From SHLQ01 sp964451305 (GTDB taxonomy: Bacteria; Actinomycetota; Acidimicrobiia; Acidimicrobiales; SHLQ01), in contig CAYVHV010000001.1 of the NCBI GenBank assembly GCA_964451305.1, positions 1 to 64,000 of the forward strand: DNA of 64,000 nucleotides, given 5' to 3'. Positions 17,360-26,372 of this stretch are shown piece by piece. The notes beneath the pieces are model-generated. The model made no database searches. It had not been told where the DNA came from and was given only the letters and a program-made list of their open reading frames with translations. A program made the position numbers and the translations under genes. Positions within the stretch are counted from its first letter, which is position 1; each line of letters starts with the position of its first letter.

Positions 17360-18016
17360 ATGGCATCTGAGATTTTCACACCGTGCACCAACGAGGTTGG
17401 TGAGGGCCGTCGAGAGCTCTTCATCGTCGAGGGCATCTCGGCTGCGAACGCGGCGACGGTCGCCCGCGATCCGCGCTCCCAAGCCATACTCGCGGTTCAA
17501 GGCAAGCCAATGAACGTCGAGCGAGCGTCAGAACGAGAGATCCTGGCGAACGAGAAGCTGCGAAGCATCGTTCGAGCGATCGGCGCGTGGTGCGGCGATG
17601 CGTTCGATCTCGATTCGGTGCAGTACGACCGCGTGCTGATCCTCACCGATGGCGACGCCGATGGGATTCACGCGAGCGCGCTGCTGCTACTGGCATTCGA
17701 CCATCTCATGGCCGAGCTGCTCGACGCTGGCCGTCTCGAACGGATCCGAGCCCCGTTGTTCGCCATCGACGCCGACCAACTCGATGAACTTGTCTATGCC
17801 TATTCGGCGCCGCATCGAGAGCGTTTGGTCGCCAAGATGCGAGAGGCGAAGTACACCGGTATCGACCACGACTACCTCAAGAGCATCGCCGGGCTGAACG
17901 CCGATGAGTTATGGCGCGTGTGTCTGGACCCGGAAACCAGGGTCTCTGAAGGGTTAAGCCGAGCCGATGCCGAGGTTGCTCGCCAGACGCTGGCGAGCTT
18001 CGGAAAGAACCTCTAG
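17360..18016 (+). CDS. Free-standing GyrB/ParE-like TOPRIM protein
   Basis: A 218-residue protein equal to the C-terminal half of GyrB/ParE without the GHKL ATPase and transducer domains. The TOPRIM catalytic set is intact: Glu24 in LFIVEGISA, Lys49 in VQGKPMNVE, and the acidic triad Asp97/Asp99/Asp101 in TDGDADG. The tail (YTGIDHDYLKSIAGLNADELW and LDPETR) matches the GyrB segment after TOPRIM. The usual EGDSAGG is EGISAAN, so it is divergent. The ATG at 17360 is chosen for its GGGGAGAG ribosome site. With no ATPase or GyrA partner nearby it cannot be a gyrase alone. Its end overlaps the convergent DAHP synthase by four bases. Confidence 0.85.
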   Translation: MASEIFTPCTNEVGEGRRELFIVEGISAANAATVARDPRSQAILAVQGKPMNVERASEREILANEKLRSIVRAIGAWCGDAFDLDSVQYDRVLILTDGDADGIHASALLLLAFDHLMAELLDAGRLERIRAPLFAIDADQLDELVYAYSAPHRERLVAKMREAKYTGIDHDYLKSIAGLNADELWRVCLDPETRVSEGLSRADAEVARQTLASFGKNL

Positions 18017-19368
18017 TTCGCAGCCGTTCGCTGGGCGATGATGTCGGCCACACGGAAGGCAACATCGAGCGCCTGGCGGCCGTTGAGCCGCGGATCGCAC
18101 ATGGTTTCGTAGGCCTGCGCGAGGTCGTGGTCGCCGAGGCCGTCGCCCCCGCCGACACACTCGGTAACCGCGTCACCGGTGAGCTCGAGGTGGATTCCAC
18201 CCGCAACCGTTCCGGCCTTCTCGTGTGATTCGAAGAAGCCGGCGATTTCGTCGACGATCGAATCGAAGTGGCGGGTCTTGTGCCCGTCAGCTGCGGTGTA
18301 GGTGTTGCCGTGCATCGGATCGCTGACCCACAGAACCGGGTGGCCGGTTTCTTTGACCGCTGCGAGCAGGGGAGGGAGCTTCTCACGAATGTTCTCCGCA
18401 CCCATGCGGGTGATGAGCGTGACCCGTCCTTCGATCTTGTCCGGGTTGATTGCCTCGCAGATGCCAACGACGTCTTCGACGGTTGCGGTCGGTCCGACCT
18501 TGCAACCAATCGGGTTCTTCACGCCGCGGAGGAACTCGATGTGCGCGCCGTCGAGTTGGCGGGTGCGCTCGCCGATCCACACCATGTGAGCCGAGCAGTC
18601 GTACCAGTCGCCGGTGATCGAGTCCTGGCGGGTGAGCGCCTCTTCGTAGTCGAGCAGGAGCGCTTCGTGGCTCGTGTAGAAGTCGACTTCGTTGAGATGG
18701 GTTTCGTTGTCGAGGTCGATGCCGCATGCGGTCATGAAGGCGAGCGAACGGTCGATCTCTTCGGCCAAGGCGGTGTACTTCTCGCCAATGGGGCTGTCGC
18801 TGACGAACTCTTGGTTCCACTGGTGGATCTGGGTGAGGTCGGCAAAGCCGCCGCGGGTGAACGCGCGCACGAGGTTGAGCGTCGCTGCCGCACGGTTGTA
18901 GGCCATGAGGAGACGGTTTGGCTGTGCCCGGCGTTCGTTCTCCGAGAAGCCAATGTCGTTGATGATGTGGCCGCGGAACGATGGCAGCTCGACATCGCCC
19001 TGCGTCTCGGTATCGGACGAGCGAGGCTTTGCGAACTGTCCGGCGATTCGTCCGACCTTTACGACGGGCATGCCGCCGGCGTAGGTCAGCACGACCGCCA
19101 TTTGCAAGATGACCTTGAGCCGGTCGCGAATCGAGTCGGCCGAGCTCTCGAAGGATTCGGCGCAGTCGCCAGCCTGCAAAAGGAACGCTTCGCCGCGGCT
19201 TGCCGCACCGAGTTTGTTGAGCAGGTCGCGAGCTTCGCCAGCAAAGACGAGCGGCGGTTGGTCGCCAAGGATCTTCAACGTTTGTTCGAGGTCGCCATCA
19301 TCTGGCCACGCCGGTTGTTGAAGGGCCGAGAAGTTTCGCCAGCTCTGCGGATTCCACGTGTTTGTCAC
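18013..19368 (-). CDS. aroG: Class II 3-deoxy-D-arabino-heptulosonate 7-phosphate synthase
   Basis: A 451-residue enzyme joining phosphoenolpyruvate and erythrose 4-phosphate in the first step of the shikimate pathway. Class II (plant/actinobacterial) hallmarks are present: WNPQSWRNF start, LLQAGDCAESF, the GRIAGQFAKPRS loop, GIDLDNETHLNEVDFYTSHEALLLDYEEAL, IGCKVGPT, and WVSDPMHGNTY with the metal-binding His. GGIHLELTGD and TECVGG follow. The length fits the type II family. It is monocistronic, facing the TOPRIM gene, and separated from the sigma factor gene by that gene's terminator. Confidence 0.97.
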   Translation of the reverse strand: MTNTWNPQSWRNFSALQQPAWPDDGDLEQTLKILGDQPPLVFAGEARDLLNKLGAASRGEAFLLQAGDCAESFESSADSIRDRLKVILQMAVVLTYAGGMPVVKVGRIAGQFAKPRSSDTETQGDVELPSFRGHIINDIGFSENERRAQPNRLLMAYNRAAATLNLVRAFTRGGFADLTQIHQWNQEFVSDSPIGEKYTALAEEIDRSLAFMTACGIDLDNETHLNEVDFYTSHEALLLDYEEALTRQDSITGDWYDCSAHMVWIGERTRQLDGAHIEFLRGVKNPIGCKVGPTATVEDVVGICEAINPDKIEGRVTLITRMGAENIREKLPPLLAAVKETGHPVLWVSDPMHGNTYTAADGHKTRHFDSIVDEIAGFFESHEKAGTVAGGIHLELTGDAVTECVGGGDGLGDHDLAQAYETMCDPRLNGRQALDVAFRVADIIAQRTAAN

Positions 19369-19423
19369 GCCCGACAGTGTATTGCCATAACCACCAAGCT
19401 GGCCCTCTGGCCAAAATGAGAAA

Positions 19424-19445
19424 GGGACCCGCCGAAGCGGGCCCC
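19424..19445 (-). terminator. Rho-independent terminator of the sigma-factor gene
   Basis: GGGACCCGC and GCGGGCCCC pair (8 of 9) around a CGAA loop, read on the - strand as a UUCG tetraloop hairpin followed by a T-rich tail (TTTCTCATTTT). It lies 25 bases after the stop at 19470. Confidence 0.8.
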
Positions 19446-19469
19446 TCTATCTACGTTCGTTGATCGACG

Positions 19470-20306
19470 TTATGCAGCTGGCGATGCAGCCTTTTCGGCG
19501 GCGTGATCGCGAACCGAGCTAACGGCACGCTTCACCAGACGGCGAGCAGCTTCTGCTGTCACACCCAGCTCTTCGCCAACCTCGCGGTAGCTGCGCTTGC
19601 GTCCGTCGTGCAGGCCGAAGCGCTGCTCGACAGCGTAGCGAGCCCGTGGATCGAGGATGTCGAGAAGGCCGGTGACCATCTCTTCTTCAGCTCGTGCCAT
19701 GACCTCGGCCTCGGGACCAGGCTTTGCGTCTGGAAGGAGGTCGACGAGCTCGTTGGAGTCGTCGTCGCCGATGGTGCGGTCGAGAGAGGTAGGCGTGGTG
19801 AGGCGGTGGAGGCGTGCGTGCTCTTCATCGAGCTCGTCGCCGTCGCCGGAAACCTGACGGAGTGCAGCACGAAGGCTTGCTGAACGGTCGCCTGGGAGGC
19901 GAACGAGGCTTGCCTTCTGATCGAGTGCACGACCGATTGCCTGACGAATCCAGAAGGTGGCGTACGTCGAGAACTTGAAGCCCTTGCGCCAGTCGAACTT
20001 GTCGACAGCGTGCTCAAGACCGAGGTTGCCTTCTTGGATGAGGTCGAGCAGCTCCATGCCTGGAGGCAGTGGGTAGCGGCGTGCGACGCTCACGACAAGG
20101 CGAAGGTTTGCCCGGATGAAACGATCCTTGGCAACTGCGGCTTCACGAATGGCACGATCGAGGTCGCGTCCAGTCTCACCGTCTTCCTTCTTGGCGCGTG
20201 CTTCTGCACCGCGCTCGATGATCTTTGACAGATCACGTTCCTCTTGGGCTGTGAGGAGAGGAACGAGTCCGATTTCGTTGAGGTACTGACCTACTGAATC
20301 ACTCAT
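19470..20306 (-). CDS. RNA polymerase sigma-70 family factor (group 2-like)
   Basis: A 278-residue sigma factor. Region 1.2 is at the start (DSVGQYLNEIGLVPLLTAQEE). Region 2 has NLRLVVSVARRY, DLIQEGNLGL and the promoter-melting stretch FKFSTYATFWIRQAI. Region 3 covers about 140-200, and region 4 ends with the helix-turn-helix YREVGEELGVTAEAARRL. It lacks the long region 1.1 of a primary sigma factor and is short, so it is more likely a SigB/HrdD-like alternative than the housekeeping RpoD. No anti-sigma gene adjoins it. Confidence 0.92.
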   Translation of the reverse strand: MSDSVGQYLNEIGLVPLLTAQEERDLSKIIERGAEARAKKEDGETGRDLDRAIREAAVAKDRFIRANLRLVVSVARRYPLPPGMELLDLIQEGNLGLEHAVDKFDWRKGFKFSTYATFWIRQAIGRALDQKASLVRLPGDRSASLRAALRQVSGDGDELDEEHARLHRLTTPTSLDRTIGDDDSNELVDLLPDAKPGPEAEVMARAEEEMVTGLLDILDPRARYAVEQRFGLHDGRKRSYREVGEELGVTAEAARRLVKRAVSSVRDHAAEKAASPAA

Positions 20307-20717
20307 GATGCTTCTTTAAACGGGTCCCGCGTGCTTGCGATTCCCTATATCGGGGGAAATCTTGTTTCCAATGTTTGAACTCGAAGAATATTCAAGTACA
20401 CGTAACGACTCAGCACCCATTGCTGGGTATATGAATTAGGTCACGCTGCTGTTTCAGCGGGTACTTGTTGGATGATCTACGGGACAACTGGCTGATAACT
20501 GGTTAGGCCAATCGACCTATGTTTTCATTCGGCCTTTTGCCGAAATAGTTGAGCCGTTTCTGACGCCGTGCTTCCAGCTGAGTAGATGTCCGTCGCCCGA
20601 ACCGCCGGGGCATCTACTCGGAAAAGCGTTGGAATTGACCAAGGGAGAAGGTATCTCACCCAACGGTTCAATGGGGGTATCGGGGGCGGACTCGTGTTTG
20701 CGGCGTAATGTGAGGGC
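20307..20717. other. 411-base intergenic region with stem-loops
   Basis: No gene is visible between the divergently transcribed sigma factor and nadD. It holds a TTCGGC-CTTTT-GCCGAA hairpin near 20530 and a larger 9-bp stem with arms 20580-20588 and 20621-20629 (GAGTAGATG with CATCTACTC). The part next to the sigma gene is relatively A/T-rich and should hold its promoter. Confidence 0.5.
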
Positions 20718-21341
20718 GTGAAAAAGCGTCAACGCATCGGGGTCTTTGGCGGAACATTCGACCCTCCTCACGCCGCCCATGTGGTGTTGGCGGCGAATGC
20801 GATCCATCAGTTGTTGCTCGATTCGTTGATCGTGACCGTGGCCGGAGTGCCGTGGCAGAAGGTTGGCAGCCGGTCGATTACCGATGCTGAAACTCGGATG
20901 GCAATGGCAACCGCGGCGTTTCGAAACGTCGATGGCGTGGTCGTTTCTGACATGGAGCTTCGCCGTCCTGGCAATAGTTACACCGTCGATACGTTGATCG
21001 AGCTGAGTGGCGACGATGTCGATCTGTTTCTTTTGCTCGGCAGCGACGCTGCTGCGGGGCTCGATACGTGGGACCGGTTCGAAGAGGTGGCGCGGCTGGC
21101 GACGATTGCGGTGTTTCCGCGTCGCGGCCATGAGGACAGCGAACCGCCAGAGGGTTTTGTGTGGGAACGCCTCGATCTGCCCGGCCTTGAAATCTCGAGC
21201 ACCGATATTCGTCGACGTGTCGATGCGGGTGAACCCATCAACGGACTTGTCTCGCGTGAGGTGCACGCGCTCACCATCGACCATCGCCTCTATCGCAGCG
21301 ATGCGGCTGTCGCCACCGAGAGCGGCGCGTCCGATTCGTGA
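20718..21341 (+). CDS. nadD: Nicotinate-nucleotide adenylyltransferase
   Basis: A 207-residue enzyme making deamido-NAD from nicotinate mononucleotide and ATP. The nucleotidyltransferase motif GGTFDPPHAAH (HxxH type) is at the N-terminus, LLLGSDAAAGLDTW in the middle, and the second motif ISSTDIRRRV with GLV near the end. The GTG start at 20718 has a GAGGG ribosome site. The order nadD, LCP-like gene, rsfS is the usual actinobacterial one, which supports all three calls. Confidence 0.95.
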   Translation: MKKRQRIGVFGGTFDPPHAAHVVLAANAIHQLLLDSLIVTVAGVPWQKVGSRSITDAETRMAMATAAFRNVDGVVVSDMELRRPGNSYTVDTLIELSGDDVDLFLLLGSDAAAGLDTWDRFEEVARLATIAVFPRRGHEDSEPPEGFVWERLDLPGLEISSTDIRRRVDAGEPINGLVSREVHALTIDHRLYRSDAAVATESGASDS

Positions 21342-21388
21342 CCGGTCATCTTGTGTAGGCCCCTGTTTTCCATGACACTGGCGCTCGC

Positions 21389-22588
21389 ATGACCCGTGAA
21401 ACCCCGCGAACACCGCAGCGCCGGAATCTCCTGTTATCGAGCGGCTTCTTCGGGTTTCTCGTCGTCATTGCTGTTATTGGTGTGTGGGTCGGGACGAGAG
21501 CAGAGACGGCAATTCTTCAGTCGCAGGCTGGCGAGGTGTCGACCTTCTCGTCCGATCCAAGTGCGCCGGGGTTTCGCGCCTTCACGACATCGAGCGACAC
21601 GGCGCTCGTCCTTCACACTGCAGTGCGCGCCGGTGTTGGGGCTGAGCTGCGCGGCGCCACATTGTTAACCGGAGCCGATGGAGCCGGCGGTGGTTCGGTT
21701 GTGACCATCCCGGCGACCTTTGTGAACCCCGAGGAAGCCGGGGTGACTTTGGCCGACTTGTTTGCGACGGCGGGGCTCGATGCTGTGGTCGACGAGCTGG
21801 CACTCTCGTTTCAAATCGGGTTCGGCGATGTTGTTGTGCTCGACGCTGCCTCCTGGACCGGGCTAATGATCGCGGACCTTCCGTTGACGCTCAGCCTTCG
21901 AGACAACCTCGTGCAGCAGGTCGAAGGCGACCCAGCAGATGAAGCGGCGACCGAAGTGGTGCTTGCGGCCGGTACCCGTGACTACGACCTGGCTGAGATT
22001 GCCGTGGTTGCGGGCCATCGGAACCCTGGCGAGCCGTCGCTCGGTGTGGCGCTTCGTCAACAGCAAGTGTGGCGTGCATGGATTTCACGAACGGCTGGAA
22101 CTGCGGAGCGCCCGGATCTCTTCGAGCAGGAGACCGGGTTTGCCAGGTTGATTGGCGATCTTGCGAGCGCAGAGGTTTCGTATCGCACCATCGCAACGCT
22201 CACCCTGCCCGCCGATGACGCCGCGGCCACGATTTATGAGGCCGATCTCGACAGCATCGGCGAGCTCATTTCGCAGATCGTTCCATTTCCCGAAACAACG
22301 AGGCTCGTCGACCGGCCGTCGGTGCTGCTGCTCGACACGTCACTCGGCGCAGTGGATCAGTTGCCGGTCGTGTCGACCATCACCCGAGCCGGCGGGCTAG
22401 TGACCGTTCTCGGAAACAGCGATGGGACGACAGCGATCGAGCTGGAAGTGCAGATCCACGACGAGTCGGCGTTGGGGGTTGCCCGCGAGATTGCGGAGCG
22501 TCTCGGTTACGGCGTGCCTCGTTCGGTTCCGTTGGAAGATGCGACGACGGCGATCACCGTCGTTGCGGGTTCTGAAGCTCTGGAGTGA
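21389..22588 (+). CDS. LytR/CpsA/Psr-like envelope protein (divergent)
   Basis: A 399-residue protein with one N-terminal membrane anchor (about residues 18-38) and the rest outside. Its position between nadD and rsfS is where many Actinobacteria place an LCP-family protein, which ligates wall teichoic acid or arabinogalactan to peptidoglycan. The C-terminal 90 residues (VVSTITRAGGLVTVLGNSDG...) look like the LytR_C domain. The catalytic LCP core is hard to recognise: the Arg/Asp motifs of the family are not obvious, so it may be degenerate or only keep the C-terminal domain. Confidence 0.6.
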   Translation: MTRETPRTPQRRNLLLSSGFFGFLVVIAVIGVWVGTRAETAILQSQAGEVSTFSSDPSAPGFRAFTTSSDTALVLHTAVRAGVGAELRGATLLTGADGAGGGSVVTIPATFVNPEEAGVTLADLFATAGLDAVVDELALSFQIGFGDVVVLDAASWTGLMIADLPLTLSLRDNLVQQVEGDPADEAATEVVLAAGTRDYDLAEIAVVAGHRNPGEPSLGVALRQQQVWRAWISRTAGTAERPDLFEQETGFARLIGDLASAEVSYRTIATLTLPADDAAATIYEADLDSIGELISQIVPFPETTRLVDRPSVLLLDTSLGAVDQLPVVSTITRAGGLVTVLGNSDGTTAIELEVQIHDESALGVAREIAERLGYGVPRSVPLEDATTAITVVAGSEALE

Positions 22589-22726
22589 CGTCGGAGCGAT
22601 TTGGCGAGCGGGTATCGGCTGTTCGGTTGCACGGTCTTACCCATCGGGCCATAGCATTCGACCTGTGTTGATCATTGAACTGACCCTGCCCGCTACTCGC
22701 GGCTGCACAACTGTTGAGGTCGCATC

Positions 22727-23146
22727 TTGAGCGTCGATAGCGAGGTCGTCGATTGGACGATCACAGCAGCGCGCGCTGCGGACGACAAACTTGCGGTGAA
22801 CACCCTTGTCATCGATGTCGGAGAAGTGCTCGGGATCACCGACTTCTTCTTGATCACCGCAGGGGCGAACCCGCGGCAGGTTCGTGCGATTGCGAACAAC
22901 ATCGAAGAGATGGTTGCTCGCGACGGTGGCCCACATGCCCTTCGTAAAGAGGGCCACGACACGTTCGAGTGGGTGTTGCTCGACTTCGGTAGTTTCATCT
23001 GCCATGTGTTCGTCGAAGAGCACCGTGCGTATTACGAGCTCGAGCGGCTGTGGGGCGATCGTCCACGGATCGCGTGGGCCGAAGACCAGCCGGCTGAGGC
23101 TGGCGCTGATGAGGTCAACTCAGACGGATCAGACGAAGAGGAATAG
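22727..23146 (+). CDS. rsfS: Ribosomal silencing factor RsfS
   Basis: A 139-residue Iojap/RsfS protein that binds L14 of the large subunit and blocks subunit joining. Hallmarks are ADDKLAVNTLVIDV, ITDFFLITAGANPRQVRAIANNIEE, HALRKEG with WVLLDFG, and FVEEHRAYYELERLW. The C-terminal 30 residues are an acidic extension. The best start is a TTG at 22727, with a GAGG ribosome site 9 bases upstream. Confidence 0.95.
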   Translation: MSVDSEVVDWTITAARAADDKLAVNTLVIDVGEVLGITDFFLITAGANPRQVRAIANNIEEMVARDGGPHALRKEGHDTFEWVLLDFGSFICHVFVEEHRAYYELERLWGDRPRIAWAEDQPAEAGADEVNSDGSDEEE

Positions 23147-23154
23147 GTAGCGCC

Positions 23155-23439
23155 ATGGTATTTGGTCGAAAAGATGACGACGGCCAAGCAAAGACTGTCG
23201 AGATCCGAACGGCCAGTGGCGAGCGCTATCGGATTAACGATGTTCCTTCGAAGACCGTCGGCAAGATGACGAGCAGCATGCGCTGGGCGAATCTTCATCC
23301 GTTGCAGTTTCCGGTGGAGGGTGGGAGCGTGTTGTTCTTCCCGCCGGCCAATATTGAAGTGATGCTGATCAACGACGCGCCGGTAGACGCGGGCGAAGGC
23401 GTCTACACCTACCTAGAAGACGAAGAAGAAGACGAATAG
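23155..23439 (+). CDS. Small acidic protein, unknown
   Basis: A 94-residue soluble protein with a beta-rich middle (VEIRTASGERYRINDVP, WANLHPLQFPVEGGSVLFFP) and an extremely acidic C-terminal tail. It starts eight bases after rsfS with an AGG ribosome site and is probably co-transcribed. I do not recognise the family. Codon use looks normal, which supports a real gene. Confidence 0.65.
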   Translation: MVFGRKDDDGQAKTVEIRTASGERYRINDVPSKTVGKMTSSMRWANLHPLQFPVEGGSVLFFPPANIEVMLINDAPVDAGEGVYTYLEDEEEDE

Positions 23440-23536
23440 CCAGACAAGGCATCTGCGTCGAGAAGAATGCGCGTTTCGCCCATCGATGTTTGGAGCCGCT
23501 AGGCGAGAAACTCGGGTTCGAACGAAGTTCGATACG

Positions 23537-23609
23537 TGGAGCTAAGGAGAATTGAACTCCTGACCTCCTCCGTGCCACGGAGGCGCTCTACCAACTGAGC
23601 TATAGCCCC
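23537..23609 (-). tRNA. tRNA-Ala (anticodon GGC)
   Basis: Read on the - strand: acceptor arms GGGGCTA and TAGCTCC, a D arm containing AGCTCAGTTGGTAGAGC, an anticodon stem CCTCC/GGAGG with loop GTGGCAC (anticodon GGC), and a T arm with GTTCAATTC. The discriminator base is A and CCA is not encoded. All arms pair with one G-U in the acceptor stem. Confidence 0.93.
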
Positions 23610-23694
23610 GGAAACTGCGTTTGCAGACTATCAGCTCCCTTTTGCATTCAGTCAAAAAGATCTGGCGGGGTGGTCGGGGCGAGTGGCTTAGTGA

Positions 23695-24786
23695 ATGCTC
23701 GCGGTTGCCGATAGGAAATCGGGTCCTATCCTCGGGTTACTCCTGAGTAGTGAGAAGTGGAAGAGATTGGCATTGTTTGAAGACTTGGCGGCGGACCACT
23801 TTGGTCTTGAACCGACGAGTCCGGCGCGCGAGATCAATGCCGGCAATATCAACCGGACCGCAGTGATTTCTGCGGCTGCGGGCGACTTTGTGTTGCAGGA
23901 CATCAATGCTTCGATCTTTGGTGATACTGACGCGTTGATGCGCAACGTCGAGAAGGTCGTGCAGCGCCAGCGCGAGTGCAACCTTCCGACGATTGAGTTC
24001 GTTCGTACACGCAGCGATGGTTTGATTACCGAGCACGAGGGGTCGGTGTGGCGGTGCTACCGGTTCGTCGAAGGCGAAGCGACCCCTCCGATCGAGACCC
24101 GTGACGATGCGCAGTCGACCGCCCGTGCGTTTGGTCGGTATGCGAGGGCGATCGATGGCCTTGAGCTCGATGAGCATTTGGCTGGCTATCACGACTTTGA
24201 TGCCCGGGTCGACGCGTTCTTTGCAGCGGTTTCGGCCGACGCTGTTGGGCGTCTTGAGAGTTGCGGTCGCTACGTGGACGATCTGGTTGCGATGATCGAT
24301 CGTTTGCGTGTGACGTCGGCGTTCGAGGCGCGGCGCGAGGTGCCGGTGCGTAATGCGCACAACGATGCGAAGGGCCCGAACTGCATCATCGGCTCCGATG
24401 GGCGCACGATTATCGATCTCGATACGACGATGCCTGGCACGGTGCTTTCCGATGTTGGCGAGCTCGTCCGGTCGAGCACGCGGTCGATGGATGACGCTAG
24501 CCCTGAGGCGCTGATGGAACAGGTCGTTTCGGTGAACCGGGGCTTTCTGGCCGGTTATGGGCTCGACCTCACTGGCGCGGAACATGCGTGCATGTTGCTT
24601 TCAGGTCCGTTGCTGACCGTCGAGAATTCGATGCGGTTCATGGCCGACCATTTGTCGGGCGATGCCTATTACGGTGCGGCGACGGTCGATCAGAATCTCG
24701 ATCGGTCGATTACACAGCTTCGACTCGCCGAGCGTCTCGTCGAGGCGATCGAGCTCGCAACGTCAGGTGCTCTTGGCGCTGCCTGA
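23695..24786 (+). CDS. APH-fold kinase resembling N-acetylhexosamine 1-kinase (NahK)
   Basis: A 363-residue small-molecule kinase. The Brenner motif is VRNAHNDAKGPNCI (H-N-D...N), with the metal-binding segment IIDLDTTMPGTVLSDVGE. The DLDTxMPG form is typical of NahK-type sugar kinases that phosphorylate GlcNAc/GalNAc at C1. The N-lobe has INAGNINRT and a VLQDIN beta-strand with the ATP-contacting region. No sugar phosphorylase or salvage gene adjoins it, so the substrate is a family-based guess. Confidence 0.8.
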   Translation: MLAVADRKSGPILGLLLSSEKWKRLALFEDLAADHFGLEPTSPAREINAGNINRTAVISAAAGDFVLQDINASIFGDTDALMRNVEKVVQRQRECNLPTIEFVRTRSDGLITEHEGSVWRCYRFVEGEATPPIETRDDAQSTARAFGRYARAIDGLELDEHLAGYHDFDARVDAFFAAVSADAVGRLESCGRYVDDLVAMIDRLRVTSAFEARREVPVRNAHNDAKGPNCIIGSDGRTIIDLDTTMPGTVLSDVGELVRSSTRSMDDASPEALMEQVVSVNRGFLAGYGLDLTGAEHACMLLSGPLLTVENSMRFMADHLSGDAYYGAATVDQNLDRSITQLRLAERLVEAIELATSGALGAA

Positions 24787-24794
24787 GCGTTTGG

Positions 24795-25199
24795 TTAGTT
24801 GAGGATGATCGATTCGCAGAAGACACGGCCTTCGCGAACGGGTTCGATCGAGATCGAATAGAACTGTTCGACGATGCCTTCGGTCGATGATGATTCGATG
24901 ACGCTGTCGGATACTCGAACGATTTCGCTCGGGTCGACGAGTTCGCCTGCGTTCCAGACGTTGACGTATTGGGCGTAGGTGTCAGAATCGCCGTCGACGA
25001 TGGTGATCATGACCCGATCGGTGTCGCCGATCTGTGCGAGCCGACAGTCGATGGCGTCGGTGTCGCCAATGAGGGGCACGTCGACGCCGGGAAGGTTTGC
25101 CCAGGCGGGTAGGTCGATGATGTCGCCGCCGGCGAGGAGCGCTATCGCGAACAGGGCAGCGATGAGCCCGCCCACACCCGCAGCGAGCTTCTTCCTCAC
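24795..25199 (-). CDS. Small membrane-anchored protein, unknown
   Basis: A 134-residue protein. The GTG at 25199 overlaps the preceding stop as GTGA, so I prefer it to an ATG 60 bases upstream inside the kinase gene. A short basic start is followed by one membrane helix (about residues 5-25) and an extracytoplasmic, acidic domain with two Cys residues that could form a disulfide. It is co-transcribed with the phosphotransferase before it. No family recognised. Confidence 0.65.
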   Translation of the reverse strand: MRKKLAAGVGGLIAALFAIALLAGGDIIDLPAWANLPGVDVPLIGDTDAIDCRLAQIGDTDRVMITIVDGDSDTYAQYVNVWNAGELVDPSEIVRVSDSVIESSSTEGIVEQFYSISIEPVREGRVFCESIILN

Positions 25200-26281
25200 T
25201 CGTCGGCGCCGATAAGGTCGAGGGCTTGTGATGCGAGTGCGGTGATGCGCTTTGCCCAATCATCGACATCGAAGTCGTCGTCGTTGCCCATGGCGTCGGC
25301 GCGGTAGCGGTCGACGACGCCGTCGAGGATGCACGCGAGGCGCCAGGTGGCGAACGCTTGGTAGTAGCCAATGTTGCCGACGCTGTGGCCGATGGCGTCT
25401 TCGTAGACGGAGACGGCTTCGTCTCGTTCGATGAAACCGTCGGCGAGGGTTGGTGGCCGGTCGAGGGCGATGGCGTGGTCGCCGGGGCGTGTCCAGTAGG
25501 TGAGCATGGCGCCGAGGTCGGCGAGTGGGTCGCCGAGTGTCGTGAGTTCCCAGTCGAGCACCGCAATGACATGGCCCTGGTCGTCGACGATCGTGTTGTC
25601 GAGCCGGTAGTCGCCGTGCACGAGCCGCGTTGGGCTTTCGGTGGGCATGGTCGCGACGAGCTTTTCGTGCGCGTTGATGATGAGCGGGTCGGTGGGCGAT
25701 TCGACGGCGTCGACTTGGCGGCGCCAGCGGCGCAGTTGGCGTTCGATGTAGCCCTCGCGTTTTGCGAAGTCGCCGAGGCCGATCTCATCGATGTCGAGTT
25801 GATGGATCTTGACGAGGTTCTCGACTGTCGAGATGCTCATTTCGCGGCGGGTTTCGAGGTCGAATTCTTCGGCGCTTTCTTGGTTGCGCACGACGGTTCC
25901 GTCAACCCATTCCATGACGTAGAAGGGTGCGTTGTTCACCGTCTCGTCCGAGCACAGTCCGACCATCTCGGGTACGGGGACCGGCGTTGGAGCCAGGGCG
26001 GACATGACGCGGTGTTCGCGGGCCATGTCGTGTGCGGTGGCGAGCACGTGGCCGGTTGGTGGTCGTCGCAGCGCCCACTGTTGACCAGCCTCGTCGCTCA
26101 CCCGGAAGGTGAGGTTCGAGCGCCCACCGGTGATCTGATCGAACGACAGCGCGCCGGCGATCTCGTCACCGGTTTCGGCGAGTGAATCGCTCAGCCATTC
26201 GGTTACTGCGGCGACGTCGATACCCGCCGGAGCGTCATCTCGGTCAGGGCTGTCTGCGGTTCCGTTGGTCATCGCCTTCAT
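25196..26281 (-). CDS. ACAD10-like aminoglycoside-phosphotransferase-fold protein
   Basis: A 361-residue kinase-fold protein of the group found as the N-terminal domain of acyl-CoA dehydrogenase 10 and as free proteins in Actinobacteria, thought to phosphorylate hydroxyacyl or related substrates. Motifs are ITGGRSNLTFRV, WALRRPPTGHVLATAHDM, the catalytic VHGDYRLDNTIVD and VLDWELTTLGDPLADLG. An ATG at 26281 is followed by another at 26272; either could be the start. The longer in-frame reading would run under the thioredoxin promoter and is rejected. No partner acyl-CoA dehydrogenase is nearby. Confidence 0.85.
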   Translation of the reverse strand: MKAMTNGTADSPDRDDAPAGIDVAAVTEWLSDSLAETGDEIAGALSFDQITGGRSNLTFRVSDEAGQQWALRRPPTGHVLATAHDMAREHRVMSALAPTPVPVPEMVGLCSDETVNNAPFYVMEWVDGTVVRNQESAEEFDLETRREMSISTVENLVKIHQLDIDEIGLGDFAKREGYIERQLRRWRRQVDAVESPTDPLIINAHEKLVATMPTESPTRLVHGDYRLDNTIVDDQGHVIAVLDWELTTLGDPLADLGAMLTYWTRPGDHAIALDRPPTLADGFIERDEAVSVYEDAIGHSVGNIGYYQAFATWRLACILDGVVDRYRADAMGNDDDFDVDDWAKRITALASQALDLIGADE

Positions 26282-26372
26282 AGTAGGACACGACGTCGAC
26301 AACCGAGTTAGTAGACCCGACCGTGTCTCGGGAGGATACGCTTCAAATGTCCAGCAAGACTTGGAGTTCACG

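Noticed and set aside
18268..19419. 383-codon open frame opposite the DAHP synthase gene
   Set aside because: The opposite strand encodes an unmistakable class II DAHP synthase; the frame is a shadow.
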